This document shows positions 34,444 to 46,027 of a stretch of DNA of 64,000 nt, piece after piece. Numbering within the stretch: position 1 is the stretch's first letter; the number at the start of each line of letters is the position of its first letter. This DNA comes from Hesseltinella vesiculosa (lineage: Eukaryota; Mucoromycota; Mucoromycetes; Mucorales; Cunninghamellaceae): NCBI GenBank assembly GCA_002104935.1, contig MCGT01000005.1, positions 868,001 through 932,000 on the forward strand, given 5' to 3'. The notes below the pieces were generated by a model. The model saw nothing but the letters and a program-made list of their open reading frames with translations. It did no database searches and was not told where the DNA came from. The translations under genes and the position numbers were made by a program.

Positions 34444-36166
34444 TCAAAGATCCTTGAAATGTCGATCTTTGCAAGTGTCGTCATTGCAGAGGCCGCCATT
34501 CAGCTCGTACGCACACATTGGTCGGTTGAAATCGTCTTCACTGCCAGCACCTGGAGGCTGATTACCTTTTTGTACGGATTGAATACCCATGTAGGCAAGC
34601 GGGGAAGCATACACTCCGTTATCAGTGGGAAGAGCCTGAGGTAGCTGCAAAACAATAGCAATAAAAAAAGGTGTGGTCACTCCATTTCGTTCTTTTTCCC
34701 TCTTTCCAGCCATTTCACTTCTCTTTACCTTGGGGGGAGGCGAGGTAAGATTTTTGGGCGCTGTCTGATTTTGAGAGGGTGTGAAGGAGCTGGGAGGATG
34801 AGACGGCGACGAGGCATGGATTTGTGAAGTAGAGGCAGCAGGATAGCGTAAGGAGGAAGGATGGTGGCCCATCGATGCGGGTATGTGTGCTGTAGGTCGA
34901 TAGGACGCGACATGGGTCGGACGGCCTCTTCTTGCAAAGGACTTTGTGGGGAGGATGTTGCTAGAGGCGACAGGTTGCTGAAAATGAATGGCAGACACAT
35001 CGATCTACCACAACGTAAAGAGGACGTGAATAAATATTGTCCTCCACGTTCGTTTTATTTTTTTTTCTTGGTGTTTGCTTACACTTTCCAGCTCCTTGTT
35101 CAGGTCCACAGGTTTGGCGGGAGTGCTTGTGGCGGTGATCTCACCCCGCATGTCAGGTTGTGGGCCAACGCGTTTGACGGGGGGCTGGGGAGGACGGATA
35201 AAGGCGGTCTGCGCAGCAGGCTGAGGGTCAGGTCTTTTGGAGGTGGTTTGAGGGGTGCGGATAAAAGGAAGTTGCTGGCTGAAGGCATCATCATCCTTTT
35301 CGCGTGATTTTTGCGGTTGGGAGGGCAGTGGCTTTGCAGAGGAAGATGGCTGCTTCTTTTGAGGCTGGGCAGACGCGGTCGGAGCTTCCTGCGCAGAAGG
35401 CTTTGGTTGCTGCTTATTTGGCTGAACCTGCACAGTGTCGGTTCTGGTAGGTGCAGGCACAGTTGCTGACCAAGCAGCTACGGGAGGCGGCACGAAGGAG
35501 GGCGTGGCAGCGGATGCCGGAACCGTGGGAGGAACAACATCGATATCCATCGGTTCAGGGCCACTGGTATCTTTTGCGGTGGCAGCAGGTGGAGGCACAG
35601 TTGCCAAAGGCGTGATCGAGCCAAAGACAGGTGGGGTATTTAGGCGGCTAGTGGCCGGCGACAAAGGGACAGAGTGCGACGATCCTGTCCTGACGAGCGC
35701 GGGTGCTGCTGGTATTGGGCTGAGTGGGATAGCGGCTCGGGAGGTGTCGGTCGACATCTTGTCCATTGTCTTTCCAGCTTGCTGCGAAGCCATGTCCTTT
35801 GCTGTTGCTGTGGTAAGGGGTGCAGTAGACGAGGTCGCTGGTAACGAGACAACGGCGGCGGGCTTTTTACCTTTGCGATGCATCCGATGAAGCTTGCGTT
35901 CCTGTTTCTTTTTCAAAGATGCCTTGAATTTGGAAATCATGGCTACGGAGCGCAGACGATCCGTGGCATTTTGTTTGATCCGGTCATCCAATTGACGCAA
36001 ATTTTTGTTGAGATCGGCCACTAACAGCTCAGTAGCCATGAGTTCATCCTTAAGAATCTGTCGCTTTTTGTCAACATCAAACTAACAAGATGCAATGAAT
36101 TTAGTTTACAATGTACGAAAAACACCTGAACTCATATAGAAGATGGTCGAATCTTACCTTGGCCAT
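34444..36166 (-). CDS. Red1/ZFC3H1-type zinc-finger protein
   Basis: Nuclear RNA-surveillance-type protein by its last domain. The C terminus reads MCAYELNGGLCNDDTCKDRHFKDL, the CX5-6C..C..H zinc finger typical of fission-yeast Red1 and animal ZFC3H1, which recruit the exosome to unwanted transcripts. Start ATG 36166 (MAK, then an intron, then FDVDKKRQILKDELMATELLVADLNKN), a coiled-coil region up to about 35880. The middle (35090-35850) is a long Pro/Ala/Ser/Thr-rich disordered linker. Introns at about 36087-36157, 35004-35090 and 34647-34729. At about 520 residues it is shorter than Red1 or ZFC3H1. It shares a 220-bp divergent promoter with CDC45. Confidence 0.7.
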
Positions 36167-36386
36167 ACTGGATAGAATGAAAGTTGGAAGAACAACAAAA
36201 AAATAAAAATAAAAAGATGTCGTCCCTCTTCAAGCCATTTTGACTGCGACAAACACGCCAGCCAATGGTAGCCGGAGATGGCAAGCGCGGACAGGCTGGC
36301 ACCAAGAGAAAAAAAAAAAGGCGCGCCTGTCTTTTTTTTTTTTTCTCTTCCTCCTTTCCTACCTTGCGCTTTTTTGTTATTTTGCC

Positions 36387-38686
36387 ATGGTGCGCATCAC
36401 AACGGACCAGTACCTTCAGGCGTATGATCGCATCAAGCACGAATCTTTAGAAGGCAATTGCATCATCTTTGTTGCACCTGATGTTGATGCCATCTGTTGC
36501 TGCAAAATCTTACAGGTACAAAGATTTCCGTTCTTAGCCGTCGATGCTGACTTCTGTCCTTTCATGCTCTTGATCTCTATTGATTAGTCGCTGCTGAAGC
36601 AAGATATCATTCAGCATAAAATCGTTCCTGTGGCTGGTTACCAAGACTTGGAACGAGCTCATACCATGCTTGTGGAAAAAGACAAGCAGGTAAAAAAAAA
36701 AAAAAAAAAAAACTCGGGCCGACCCAATACTCTCTCCTTCCTCGACGGATCTGGGCTAATGCAAAGAGCAAACGAATGGGCACACTCATCATTGATTTCT
36801 TCACTGCTAGCTACGGACGATTATCATGATCAATTGTGGTGGGCTAGTGGATCTGGCCGAATACTTTCCAGACGCTGATGACGTGACCTTTTATGTGATT
36901 GACAGCCACCGACCACTGAACCTGGACAATATTGTCAGCAGCAGCAACGTGTGTGTGTTTGACGACGACAGTGAAACGGAGAAGATGAATGATTTGATCA
37001 AGGTGTACGAAGAGCTTATTGTAAGGACCACAGCGGACCTGTACCGAAGCTTGATCTAACCATTTAAAAATACCAGTATGACAATGTGAACGACGAACAA
37101 GAGAACGATGAAACCGTGGAAGATGATCACACAACAGACTCCGAGGACGACGAAGGACCGCCACGGCAGCGCCGACGCTTGAATAATGACCAAGATGATC
37201 GCTACCACAAAGAACTCAAGCTGCAAGAATACTATGAAAGCATGTTCCACGCAAACTCATCGTCAGGCCAAATGTACCATTTGGCCACCCAGCTGTCCCG
37301 CGCCAATCAAGACCTTCTCTGGCTAGCCATGGTTGGGGTGACGTCCCAGTTCATATTTGAGCGCATCAATACCACGAGATACATGGACTATGTAAACCGG
37401 TTCAGTGACGAAGTCGCCATCTTTCAAGCACGCGATCCCGAAACGCCCACGCCCAGCAAAAAAGCCGAGGACGCTATCCAATGTGAAGATGAATACCGGT
37501 TCATGCTCTTCCGCCACTGGAGCCTTTACGACAGCATGTATCATTCCAGCTACGTTGCAAGCAAACTTGGTGTATGGCGTGAATACGGTCAAAAGCGATT
37601 GAACAACATGTTTGCAAAAATGGGGCAAGTTTGAACAAAAGGGTGTGGCACAGCGCGTCTGACCCTTTTTTTTTTAGATTCTCACTTCAACAATGTCATC
37701 AAATTTATACCCACATGGATATGGATCTCAAGAATATTTTACGCAACAAGATCGAAACAGTGGCCCCATTGTATGGTCTGACCGACATTTGCTTCCCAAG
37801 CTTTTCGCGGTCGTACGGCTGGAAATACAGCCTGTCGGCAAGTGACGTGGTATATGCGCTAGCTACCCTGTTGGAAACCAGCCCCTCCGCCGCCGCCGTT
37901 CTCGGTGAATCCATGGCCTTTCATCATGATCAAGAGTGGGACTCCCTAGACGACAAGTCGGATGACCATCCTGATGATCTAGGCAGTGAAAGACGGCGCT
38001 GGTGGATGCGTAACTTTTACATCACTTATGACTCGCTGAATAGGTACAGAAAAATGAACGCCAAGGCACGGTCCAACGAACTGACTTTTTTTTTTTTGTA
38101 TCAAGCATCGATGACATTCGCCGAGGCATTGGATTATGTATGAAGATGCAAAAAGCTATTGTGCGGCAAGGCACCTCCATCATTGATAAGAAGACAACGC
38201 GCACGCTCAAGACCTTCCGCATGGTGCTGATCAAGGATGGGCCGGATTTACCCTTGTTTCAACACCCTTTGACATTGTCCAAGTTGGCTCTTTTCCTAAC
38301 CGACGCCTATCGCGTAAGCATCTTCCTTTTTGCCTCCTGCCCCAACGGACGCCTGACTCATTTTTATTTCTTAGGAACACGGCAAACGGAATCTGCCCTT
38401 TGTGATTTCCTCTTTGGATGAACATCATGACTCATACTTGGTGGTGGCCAACTCTGCGGCGGCCACCTTTGGGGATGTCAAGAAAAAGTATGCCTCACGA
38501 ACATGGATCACAGCCGCCCTGACCTCTCTCTCTTTTTTTTCCTCTTTTAGCCATTTCGGTCATGCTTTCCAAAAAGCCTCGATGGATACCAAGGCGCGAA
38601 CGTCCTTTGATAGTTTTGAAACGTCGGTGCTGCAGATCCATAAGAATGATCTGGAGCACTTTTTAGAGCAGCTGCTATTGTCATGA
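36387..38686 (+). CDS. CDC45: CDC45 replication initiation factor
   Basis: CDC45 is part of the CMG (Cdc45-MCM-GINS) replicative helicase. Start ATG 36387 (MVRITTDQYLQAYDRI). N-terminal DHH-like fold: FVAPDVDAICCCKIL and INCGGLVDLAEYF, then YVIDSHRPLNLDN. An acidic loop (NDEQENDETVEDDHTTDSEDDE) with a basic patch (RQRRRLNN) follows, as in other CDC45 proteins. Conserved core parts: DLLWLAMVGVTSQF, MFRHWSLYDSM, and the C-terminal block (RTLKTFRMVLIKDGPDL, HFGHAFQKAS). At least eight introns, several with A/T runs (e.g. 36690-36712). Stop TGA 38684-38686. Complete by length and motif order. Confidence 0.95.
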
Positions 38687-38802
38687 AAACGCATGCCCTT
38701 TGACAATAAAAAAAAACATCCATTGAAACGGCCGTTTATTTGGCGGATGGTCTATGCAACGAAAATGACAACAGGGATATCTACTGCTTGGTAAGAAGGG
38801 TA

Positions 38803-39534
38803 TCAAGATGACTTGTCGACGGGCAAGAACAGCTTGAATTCAGGCGGCATGTCGTCTTCAGAGTACAGTCGGTCAGTGAAGAAGACGCGTCGTAGGCGGC
38901 AATTGGCATGAATGGTCACACGACTGGTTTCGGAGTAGGAGGTGCCATAGGCTCGTTTGGTGAGATCAGCAAGGTCCAGCACCATTTGGTTCCAACCGGG
39001 CTCCAGGCGCAAAGGCATGGTGCAAATAAGAGGCTGGACGCGTGTTTCCAGCTGGAAGTTGGAGGCCCGGAATCGTCTCGTTTGCTGCTTGTCGTCTACC
39101 AACTGCACTTCAAATGACACATACCGATCTTCCAAATTCTTCACCAGGAAGACTAGGTAAGGTAGCTTGATGCCGAGCGATCGTTGGTCCAGAGGCGGGC
39201 AGGTGATGTAGGTCGATGCAATGTTGTTGGAGAGAAGCTCCAGCACATTGGAAGTGATCATGGTGTCCTTGACGCACTCGACATGGGAAATAACATTGTC
39301 ATCATCACTTTGTTCTGTCTTGACTGACCATAGCTGTAATGGCTCGGATCTAAAAAGGGTGACAGCCGAAAATGAAAACGATCAGCACAACCTATCAGCG
39401 ATGGTTTGTTTTCTCGGCTTTACCCAAGGCTGTAAAAAATCGACAGGAAGCCAGACTAGAGAGCAAAACCATCAGCCCATCTCCCTTTTTTTTTTTTGAT
39501 TGCCAATGAATACCTGAAAAGTATGTCGAAACAT
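38803..39534 (-). CDS. CFAP20: CFAP20 / BUG22 homologue
   Basis: Homologue of the highly conserved ciliary/centriolar protein CFAP20 (BUG22), an inner-junction protein of axonemal doublets that is also linked to nuclear genome stability in animals. Three exons: ATG 39534 (MFRHTFQ), a middle exon ([11 protein letters not shown], about 39425-39456) and the main exon from 39353. Joined it reads [25 protein letters not shown], followed by STYITCPPLDQRSLGIKLPYLVFLVKNL (two adjoining stretches), RFRASNFQ, ICTMPLRLEPGWNQ, RVTIHANCRLRRVFF and DRLYSEDDMPPEFKLFLPV. Identity with the metazoan family is high over the full length, about 190 residues. Stop at 38803-38805. It is head to head with COQ7 across 129 bp. 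Confidence 0.95.
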
Positions 39535-39663
39535 TTGAAAAGTTTGAAAAAAAAAAAAAAAAGTCAGGTGAAAAAAAAAAAAAGCCTGTTGAGCGGAACC
39601 TGGGTGCTTTCATTTCTTCCTCTTCCCTGGTTCAGACAAACAACAACAACAAATAGAATAGCA

Positions 39664-40378
39664 ATGCTGTCGACGACACGATCCGCTGTACCTTATACCA
39701 AGCAAGTCTGCTTACGATTATACACCACCAGCGCCAAGTCGACGCTGCCGCCTCGGCAATTAACCGAGGATCAACGCAAGCAACTGGGGCCAATGATTCG
39801 AGTCGATCAAGCAGGCGAGGTGGGTGCCTATTACATTTACAAGGGCCAGATGGCAGTGTTGGGCAAGGATAAGAATCTGCGCCCATTGCTGCAAGAAATG
39901 TGGGATCAGGAAAAGCAGCACCTGGACCTGTTCAATGACTTGGTAGGCAAGCACCGCGTGCGTCCAAGTCTGTTGCGCCCAGTTTGGGAAGTGGCTGGCT
40001 TTATGGTGGGTGCTGGCACAGCCCTGATGGGCAAGGAAGCAGCTATGGCCTGCACCGAAGCAGTCGAGACTGTGATTGGTAACCACTACAATGACCAGCT
40101 GCGCGAGTTGCATCAAATCAAGCAGCCCAGCCAAGACCTGACGTATTTGTCCGAGGTAACCTGGCCAGAGCGATTGGCGGGACGCTCAAGGAAAGCAAGC
40201 ATCTCACCTGATTTTACATTTGAACGAATAGACCATTGCCAAGTGCCGTGACGAAGAATTAGAGCACCACGACATTGCCGTGGCACATGACGCTCAACGT
40301 GCCCCCTTCCACACCGCCCTGTCAGCTGTCATCAAGCAAGGGTGCAAGACAGCCATTTGGGTAGCTGAACGTGTTTAA
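39664..40378 (+). CDS. COQ7: COQ7, ubiquinone biosynthesis hydroxylase
   Basis: Di-iron monooxygenase that hydroxylates demethoxyubiquinone in ubiquinone synthesis at the inner mitochondrial membrane. The N terminus is a presequence (MLSTTRSAVPYTKQVCLRLYTTS). Catalytic ligands are visible: GEVGAYYIY (Glu), the WDQEKQHLDLF EXXH-type pair, MACTEAVETVIGNHYNDQL, and the last block EELEHHDIAVAH (EXXH). One intron at 40156-40231. Stop TAA 40376-40378. About 210 residues, normal length and complete. Confidence 0.95.
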
Positions 40379-40465
40379 TTTTTATTCACTCGCATCTCTG
40401 CTTTTACCGTAAAAAAAAGAAAATTAAGCCCTGCATTGTATCATTATGAAAATAAAAAGAGGTAT

Positions 40466-41135
40466 CTACTTGAAAAAAACGTAATAGGCCACAATGACGG
40501 CCCCCACAATAAACAGGGTCAACACACAGAACATGGATCCAGATTGCTTGGACGCCATTTTTGTAAAGTTTTGCATGGTTCGGCCAAGCACGGAGTGGGT
40601 ATTGGAGAATTGGTCGTTCTGGCAGGGGAAAAAAAATAAAAAATAAAAAAAGTGAGCGGTTTACGACGCACCCGTCTCCTCGATTTGCTCCTACCATGCT
40701 GTCCAGTAGGCTATTGCCATGTCGAATTTCTTCACCAATCTTGCCACTGATCTACAATGTAAAGTAAGAAAAAGGTGTGAGGGGACGGTTGGTGGTGGGC
40801 GGCTATCCTTACACTTTTCAAGATGTTGACTTTGGCTGACAGGCCATTGATCCGGTCATCGCTTTGACTTTCCATATACTCTAAATCGCCATCGTCCATC
40901 CGCACTTTATGGGATGGATCAGGGGTCGATCGTGCACTGTTGTATAAGGAAGATGATGGCGATGGGGTAGACTGTCGTTGATGATCGCCAAACAAGGCTG
41001 TCCGGTTGTGGAGATTTTGGTAGGACCTAGGCCATCATGAAGAAACAGCTCGTTAAAAGAAATCATCCCTCTTGCCCATATTCCCATGGTTATGCATGCC
41101 TACCTAACACTACTTTGCCCAAACTGTCGTGACAT
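40466..41135 (-). CDS. BET1: BET1-type SNARE (ER-Golgi transport)
   Basis: Tail-anchored Qc-SNARE for ER to Golgi vesicle fusion. Start ATG 41135 (MSRQFGQSSVR), joined to SYQNLHNRTALFG after an intron (41032-41103). The SNARE helix covers DDRINGLSAKVNILKSISGKIG and NSLLDSMNDQFSNTHSVLG, with the central Gln layer in the usual place. The C-terminal anchor is FCVLTLFIVGAVIVAYYVFFK, stop TAG 40466-40468. About 150 residues. Introns at 40753-40813 and 40623-40694. Confidence 0.9.
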
Positions 41136-43148
41136 TAAAGATGGTGTAGGAGGAAAAAAAAAAATAAAATAAAAAGAGACCCCAATTAAGAATGCGGGAA
41201 TCTCCGCCTTTGGCAATGCCACGTCTTTGAAGTGAAGCCGAGGACCATGGAGGCATTGCCGTGGGAGGCTAGCCGAGGAATCAGTTATCGGCATCTTCTA
41301 AATTTCAGTAACGAAATTTGAGGTCATATTGCATAATGAAATGCATGTAACAAGATAGGGCAAAACGAGAAAGTGAAAAAAAAAAAAAAAAAGTGACAGC
41401 GTAGCACTGCTTTTCAATGCATTTGCGTCGGTGCATTCACTTCAACCCAAGTGTGCGTTGTCCTCGTATCCACGCTTGCAATCACGTCGGTTTGATCGAA
41501 CAAAGAGGATGGCTGCATGGCACTGGAGAACTTGAAAAAAAAAAAGCGACGCGTTAAAAATAGCCAGAGATCATCTTTCAAGGGTGGGGCTTTTTTAAGA
41601 CACTTGCTTCGAGGCTCAGGTGGCATAAAAATAACTGATTGTTGAAGTCTGCACTGGAATGGCAACCCAAAGCCGCATGTGTCACCAGCCTCATCACTTG
41701 GCCCATGCTTCCAAGGTTTCCTGTTAGAAAAAGGGGGTGTGTTTTTAGCGTTTTTCTCCTTTTTTTTCCACCATATCAACAAGGGAAGTTCTCCGTATGA
41801 TTGGCCAGGACAACAGAAAAAGAGAAAAAAGGGTCTTGTCGCACAAATCCAGGGGGGAGATCACCAAGGTCCTTTATTTAAACACAGATTTTGATGTGGT
41901 GTTTCATCGATAAGACATGCAAAGCGCCAAAAATGGGACGTTGCAGGTTTTTAGGAAAGTTCAAAAAAAGGCTCTTTTTAGGAGCTTGTTTCAGTCCAGA
42001 TGTTCGCTGGGACCAGCTATCCAAGCGAAAAGGAGCAAAACGGTAGAAATGACTCCCGCAGTGTTGTTGTTGTTTTTCCTGTTTGAAGCTCGAAATCAGA
42101 TAACGGCCCGTTTTCGTTGACCTAGGAGATATCGCTTTGTTTACTTTTAAAACACGTGCAAGCAAAAATCACCGTTTATAGAACTTGTCAAACAAAAAAT
42201 AAAAATAAAAAAATAGAGGCAAGGTTGTTTGCCTGGATTTTATCATACTTTTTATTGGCGTTCCCAATGAATAACAAGAAAATGAGGTCTATAGAATAAA
42301 ATAGTGTTGTTGGGTTGTTGTTGATAGTAATGAGAAAGAGGAGGCATGCGTAATGAAATGGTGAAACGAGGGCGAAAACAGAGAGAGTCAAAAAATGAGT
42401 GATATGCTGGTGACGTTCCATCAAGTATAAAAATGATGTTGGTATTTTTTTGGAGACATATTAAAGAATGAAAACGTGTTGATGGATTGATTTTACGATC
42501 GAGGATAAACAGGGCAGTGCTCTTTAAAAAAACCATCAGTGAAAAGCCAAGGCAAGGATAGAAAACACTTACTTGTTTTATGGAGGGGTGAACCACAAAC
42601 TACGCATTTGTCGTTTTGCATGATGAAGACCAATAAAAGGTGATGAAAAATAACAAAAATGAGGTATGAAAATGCTTTTTTTTTTTTGAAAGGAAAAGAA
42701 AAAGGAAGTATCAGAAGGCCAGGAACCATCCTTTTTTATGGTGAAAAAGGTCGGAGTGTGAATTGTTTCCATGCGTCTCTTGCATCTTTTTGACAGCCCC
42801 ATTTTTTTTTTCTTTTTGCACATTGGCAACGTGTTCTACAGGAAATTTTTGTTTGAAAAAAAAGTGCAAATGTCATCATCATACCTTGATTGCATGGTAC
42901 CGATGCACACTACTGTCACAAAATGAGAAGATCTGTATTAATAAAATGAAAAAAGGATTCCACTGAGATTCCGCCCCCTTATTTTCTGGCTGTCAAGTCC
43001 TGCAAAAGCCACCATTCTGATATTTTTTTTCAACGACAAAAAAAGGATGCGACAAATGAAGTCAAAGGTTTGGCCCATGTGCTTCAAAAAAGTCAGGATG
43101 ACATATTTTTTTATTTTTACCCCTGAATTTTCCAACTCCTTTATTTTT
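41136..43148. other. Intergenic stretch with uncertain exons
   Basis: Two kb with no recognised gene. On the minus strand an exon-like piece (41419-41533) follows a T-rich CAAG acceptor and ends in a stop. A short zinc-knuckle-like reading lies at 42487-42623 (see separate entry). Much of the rest is A/T-run-rich. Decayed genes are possible. Confidence 0.4.
42487..42623 (-). CDS. Possible CCHC zinc-knuckle exon or microprotein
   Basis: From ATG 42623 the minus strand reads MQNDKCVVCGSPLHKT. A GTAAGT donor follows (about 42573). Joining to an exon after TTTTTTTAAAG gives KHCPVYPRS and a stop. The joined peptide has a perfect CX2CX4HX4C zinc knuckle (C-VV-C-GSPL-H-KTKH-C). At 25 residues it is either an independent microprotein, an exon of a larger gene not resolved here, or chance. 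No family beyond the knuckle can be named. Confidence 0.3.
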
Positions 43149-44054
43149 CTAGCAGGTTGACAAAAGCAGTTGTTTAAACCGAGACAGAGCGGCTCTAATG
43201 TCTGCCTCCCCTTCTAAAAATTCGATCAGGCCCAGCTGAGCTCGGGTGTGGCGCAAGATATGCTGCTCTTCTTGATAAGGGCTCGTTGGTATTGGGTATG
43301 GGCTGGGGCGAGGGTTCTCGAGGAGGGATGGCGTTGGTTTTTTGTCTTGCAGATGCTGGCGTAGTTGGTTTGTTTCCTCTTGAGCTAAGCGCAATTGCTT
43401 GGTGAGATAGTGCTCCCGCATCTGGTGCATGATGGACTCCACTTGCAACGTCACCAAACTTGTATGGAGGGAACCATTTTGGAACGTCGAGGCCGAGGGA
43501 TCGTCCAATTTTTTGATCACCAGAGATTGTGGTGATTGGGGTAAAAACTCTTGCGCAGAATCGTCTATTTTTTTGTTGAGTGTTTCATGTTATTTTATTT
43601 TATTTTTTTTTTTACGTTGCGGGACCATGGTGAGAGATGAGTGCGGTTCCAAAGAACGCCAACTGATTGGGCTATGGGCGTCGATGACAGGATCTTCGTC
43701 ATCGGAGTAAGACGATTGGGTCAAGCTAGGGGAATCAGGGATGGACCGCAGATGGTCAACGACATGCGGCACAGACAACCGATGGTGTGGACGGTGGTAA
43801 AGGGGGGTGGTCAAAGACATCGGTCGACGTGAATAACGATGGGGTGGCAAGGCAGGTGGGCTGTCATAGGAGATGGCGGAGGCTCGCAGTGGGGGCGAAG
43901 GCGGGGGTGACCGAGGCAAGGCGGGCGATTTGGAGGGGTGGAACAATTGGGATGCATCCCATTTCTTCCACTTCGCAAACCGTGTTGGTTCTTTGGTTCG
44001 TTTTGTCTCTACCACTTTATCATGCACTCGACTTAACAAACGTTTGAGTTCCAT
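43149..44054 (-). CDS. Unknown Ser/Pro-rich protein with coiled coil
   Basis: Unrecognised two-exon gene. Start ATG 44054 (MELKRLLSRVHDKVVETKRTKEP), a basic N terminus, then a Pro/Ser/Tyr-rich disordered middle (SPPPSPPLRASAISYD, SYSDDEDPVIDAHSP). The intron at about 43571-43615 has an A-rich start. Exon 2 (DDSAQEFLPQSPQS..) leads into a helical, probably coiled-coil segment (MHQMREHYLTKQLRLAQEETNQL), and the C terminus is another helix (LIEFLEGEADIRAALSRFKQLL). Stop at 43149-43151. No enzymatic motif. The frame and intron are convincing; the function is not known. Confidence 0.6.
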
Positions 44055-44630
44055 CGAGAAGCCAAACAAAAAAAAAAAAAAAAAAGAAAAGGAAAGAGGA
44101 AAAAAATGATGCTGGGGATGCTCCTTAAAACATATTTGATGAATTCCTCTCAATTGATCTGCATGGTTGCAAATGAAAGGGCTGGCGAAGAAGCGGTAAA
44201 ATGAGAGACTGAAATGATCAAGGGAGCCATCCTGTTCAACTAGGCTGGGCGAGCTGGGAATTCATGTCACGTGTTTGTCTCCGCCCTGGCTGTTCCAATT
44301 TCCAAATACGACATCACCGGCGGACTTTCACGTAGAGATTTTGTCCTTTTTGAATTCAAACAATCACGTCGCACAACCATGGCCTCAAAAAATTTTAGAG
44401 TTTCTTTTCTTTCCTTCTCTCCTCTTCTCTTTTCTCTTTATATCTTTTTCTTTCTTCATTTCACTCCATTCCCTCTTCACCTTCATTTTAATTACCACTT
44501 CATATCCACCCCATACTATCCTTATCTTGTTTGATATACCTTTTGCTCCTTCCTTTCCTTCTTTGACTTTTTTTTGAATCCAGCAACTCTTTTTTAGCAT
44601 CCCTACAACACCACACATTCTTTATTTATC
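44055..44630. other. Shared upstream region of divergent genes
   Basis: Between the unknown Ser/Pro-rich gene and the bHLH gene. It carries a very long pyrimidine-rich stretch (44395-44560) before the bHLH start, typical of a fungal promoter leader. No gene seen. Confidence 0.6.
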
Positions 44631-46027
44631 ATGACCGATCTTACCCTTGTTCCTTCCAACCAATACAACTATATCATCAATCCTGTTATGGTACAAAAAA
44701 TGGAAACAACAGATACCTCGGCACAAGCTCCACCCGTCACTTCTTACGATTCACAATCTTACACTTATCAAGGTAAGTCCAACTTTTAAGGAGAACAAGG
44801 GCAAGGGGTGACAAATGATGGCAGTAATAGAGTATAAATGTGCGCTGGTGGGTCGTCAAAAAAAAGGGGGGGCAGGCGTAAATTGGCTGGAAAAAAAAAC
44901 CATCGTATTCAATTTACCTCTATGCAGACTATTCCTTCCAACAAATGCCTTTGACAGCATACTCTGCCGGGTCCGTGTACGGCAGCCTGCCAAACTACGA
45001 GGCACCGCGCTTTGTTGCTCAGCCCAATAGCCCCGAATCCTTGTCGTCGTCTTCCCCTCCCACCCCTCCTTCTTCCAGATCACCTTCCACCAAAGTGACG
45101 GCCACGCCTACTCCCTCTCATTCTACCAGCACGATCTCTTCCAGCCTATCGCCTCCTCCTTTCCAAAAACAATCTCAACTCTACCCACTGGACGAAACCA
45201 GCCCCGCCACCCTCACCCCCCTTGTGCCCTCGACCTTTTCCAACTCCACCAGCGCCCGCGTAAAGGAAACCATCGCTCGTGCCAACTCCGTCCCTATGGA
45301 GTTCTACCAAACTGAATTTTTGGAATACTCCAAGGAAACCTACGAACGCAAGATGGATGCCAAACGCAACAAACGAAAACGCTCCATTCCCCAGCAGGAT
45401 GACCTTGATGATACCAAACGCCACAAAATCGCTGATTTCGATGACGCTGATCTTGTGGATGAGGATGATATCGAATCACTGGCTAAATCGTAAGTTTGGG
45501 CTGTGAACCCCTTGCTCTCTTTCTCCTTCTCCCCCCTTATTTTATACTGATGTCACCTTTTTCTTTGTAGGCGTGGCATTGCAAGCAACGAATTGCGACG
45601 ACAAATCCATATTCAATCCGAGCAGCGCCGTCGAGCTCAAATCAAGGATGGTTTTGATGAACTGCGAAAACATCTGCCCGGCTGCAGCAACAAAAAAATG
45701 AGCAAGGCCGCATTGCTGACAAGAAGTAAGTGATTGGATCATCACAACCTTGGCGACCTCCTTTTTTTTTTTTTTTGGTGGCTCATCTCTTTTTCTTGTG
45801 ATTCTGGAACCAATTTTAGCTGTACAGCAAATTCAGCATTTGAAATCAACGCAAAGTGAACTACTGGCCGAAGTCGAACGCCTTGTCCAAGAGAATGAAG
45901 CTTTGAAAAAGTATGATTTTCAGCCTGTCGTTGCAAACTCGCCGTACTGACTTTAGCTCCTCTTTTAAATAGGTTCCAGCATGGTGTTCTACAGCGTCAA
46001 GCCATGGAAAAGATGTACAACTTTTGA
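44631..46027 (+). CDS. bHLH-leucine-zipper transcription factor
   Basis: Nuclear E-box-binding factor. Start ATG 44631 (MTDLTLVPSNQYNYII). A long Ser/Thr/Pro-rich region and a basic/acidic linker (DAKRNKRKRS, then DDLDDTKRHK) precede the bHLH. The basic region is LRRQIHIQSEQRRRAQIKDG, with the His-Glu-Arg contact triad. Helix 1 and loop are FDELRKHLPGCSNKKMSK, and helix 2 starts AALLTRTVQQIQHLK after an intron. A leucine-zipper-like helix follows (ELLAEVERLVQENEALKK). The pattern resembles the Max/Mlx and fungal bHLH-zip groups. Stop TGA 46025-46027. Introns at 44774-44925, 45491-45570, 45726-45819 and 45911-45972. Confidence 0.88.

Noticed and set aside
34861..35890. Plus-strand Gly/Val-rich frames opposite the Red1-type gene
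   Set aside because: Antisense of a Pro/Ala/Thr-rich linker, which automatically gives open Gly/Val-rich frames.
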